From Bin80 sp965208025 (GTDB lineage: Bacteria > Bacteroidota > Rhodothermia > Rhodothermales > Bin80), in the NCBI GenBank assembly GCA_965208025.1, contig OZ242302.1, positions 2,852,001 to 2,916,000 on the forward strand: 64,000 bases of DNA, written 5' to 3'. Position numbers and translations under genes: made by a program. The number at the start of each line of letters is the position of its first letter. Within the stretch, counting starts at the first letter, position 1. The notes under the pieces were generated by a model. That model was not told the origin of the DNA and made no database searches. It was given only the letters and a program-made list of their open reading frames with translations. Below are positions 62,999 to 64,000 of the stretch, piece after piece.

Positions 62999-63796
62999 TT
63001 AGGAAGTGGGAGATTCAGGTCCTTCGCTCGCGTTTTCTTGTCGCCGTTGGGCTACTTCTAACCGATAACTCGGCAGATGAAGCTCTAAGACCACACAATG
63101 ATGCACCAATCGGTCCACGGCGGCGGTTGCGTGCATTGGATCATAAAAGATGCTCTCCCATTGCGAGAAGGGCAGGTGGCTGGTCAGGAGCACGCTCTTG
63201 CGCTCATAGCACGCAGCCAAAAACTGGAACAGGGCTTCCATCTCTTCCCGACTATGCTTCACATAACCCAGTCCATCAATGAGAATCCCATCAAAGCGTA
63301 GCAACTGCTGAATGAAGGGTTGGAGTCCTTGCTCCTGTTTTGCACGAAGTAACGCGTCAACCAGCGCATCCGAGGGGTAAAAGATCAATCGCCGTCCCAG
63401 ATAAATCAATTCTTGCCCCAGTGCGCACATCAGATGCGTCTTTCCGCTCCCCGTAGGGCCCAGCACCAGCACATTCTCGTTCCGATCCAGAAAGCCACCT
63501 TCCAGTAGCCTGCGCAACTGATGATCCAGCTTCAACGGTAACCGCGTTCGCTCAAACGAAGCCAACGTTTTGGATAAGGGCAGCTGAGAAGCCCGTAGAG
63601 CGCGCTGAATACGGTTGTGAGTACGTGATTGCTGTTCCTGCTCAATCAACGTCAGCAAAAAGTGCTCAAAACTCATAGATTCACGACGGGCAAGGTCTGC
63701 CGCTTCATGGAGCGCCATGCGAATGCCCGGCATCCGTAACGACCGGAGTCCACGTTCAATCCCTCGCTCCAAGTCCTTTGAGGATTTGTTGTTCAT
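62999..63796 (-). CDS. istB: IS21 family helper ATPase IstB
   Basis: A 265-residue IstB AAA+ ATPase that assists the IstA transposase in target choice. Walker A is GPTGSGKTH, Walker B ILIDGLGYV, and the N-terminal helical region (LERGIERGLRSLRMPGIR) is typical. The start is ATG 63796, overlapping the istA stop as ATGA, which is the conserved istA-istB arrangement; a longer in-frame start at 63829 overlaps istA more and is less likely. Intact and full length. Confidence 0.92.
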   Translation of the reverse strand: MNNKSSKDLERGIERGLRSLRMPGIRMALHEAADLARRESMSFEHFLLTLIEQEQQSRTHNRIQRALRASQLPLSKTLASFERTRLPLKLDHQLRRLLEGGFLDRNENVLVLGPTGSGKTHLMCALGQELIYLGRRLIFYPSDALVDALLRAKQEQGLQPFIQQLLRFDGILIDGLGYVKHSREEMEALFQFLAACYERKSVLLTSHLPFSQWESIFYDPMHATAAVDRLVHHCVVLELHLPSYRLEVAQRRQENASEGPESPTS

Positions 63797-64000
63797 CTCA
63801 AACCCTCCGTCAAAAGCCCATCGTAACAACCCAGATCCACGGTCGCTTCCGCATCTGGCGCCTGGAGATATGCTTCCACCGCTACAACCGTAATCGGATG
63901 CTGATCTGCAAGCAAATGTGCTAAGGCCGCCTCAACCCCTGATCCACTCTCAGTTGCCGCCAGAAACAAGAGCTTCAAATACACCTTGTCCGATTGAGGA
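63793..64000 (-). CDS. istA: IS21 family transposase IstA, C-terminal fragment (continues outside window)
   Basis: The minus-strand frame ending at TGA 63793-63795 is open to the window edge (69 codons). It reads SDKVYLKLLFLAATESG and VEAALAHLLADQHPITV, the usual helical C-terminus of IstA. Position just ahead of istB with a 4-bp overlap supports the assignment. The integrase core lies beyond the window. Confidence 0.8.
   Translation of the reverse strand, partial: PQSDKVYLKLLFLAATESGSGVEAALAHLLADQHPITVVAVEAYLQAPDAEATVDLGCYDGLLTEGLR

Overview
The window looks like a chromosomal segment of a Gram-negative bacterium of the Bacteroidota/Rhodothermota/Balneolota group, most likely a Rhodothermales-type organism. 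This rests on the type IX secretion-style C-terminal sorting domain (NYPNPFNPSTTIRFELP) on the WD40 protein, the S46 dipeptidyl peptidase, the DUF5686/carboxypeptidase-regulatory outer-membrane protein, a TamB homologue, and many Sec signal peptides. GC content appears to be near 50 percent. No taxonomic marker such as rRNA is present, so the assignment is an inference.

Layout. 0-12 kb is ordinary housekeeping and envelope content: a truncated secreted protein, a YaaW-like protein, the ydbS/ydbT PH-domain pair, an SDR epimerase, msrB, tRNA-Leu(UAG), a secreted catalytically dead S46 paralogue followed by an intact S46 dipeptidyl peptidase lipoprotein, a patatin lipase and a DUF5686 protein. 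12-23 kb is accessory: a solitary type IIG-like restriction-modification protein, a 14-blade WD40 secreted protein, a small RluA-type pseudouridine synthase, an IS1634-like element that has truncated an IS110-family transposase, transposase debris and an AAA ATPase.

23-34 kb is the most unusual part. All five main genes lie on the plus strand: a fusion of a GPP34 (Golgi phosphoprotein 3) domain with a cytochrome P450 whose I-helix lacks the usual acid/threonine pair, a protein closely resembling sterol C-24 methyltransferases (Erg6), a membrane fusion protein plus an RND pump, and a ferrochelatase-like protein in which both catalytic residues appear replaced. Together they suggest a lipid/isoprenoid modification and export locus, but the gaps between them (170-1030 bp) mean the operon is not proven.

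34-51 kb holds an AlkA-type glycosylase, two tandem small secreted paralogues with a strong terminator, a tamB gene behind a sialate O-acetylesterase, hemL, and an addB/addA-like recombination nuclease pair overlapping by ATGA. 51-63 kb is taken up by two giant paralogous surface proteins (1773 and 1875 aa) with the order signal peptide, leucine-rich repeats, 10 or 11 Calx-beta modules, and autotransporter-like beta-barrel. The window ends in an IS21-family element (istB complete, istA cut off).
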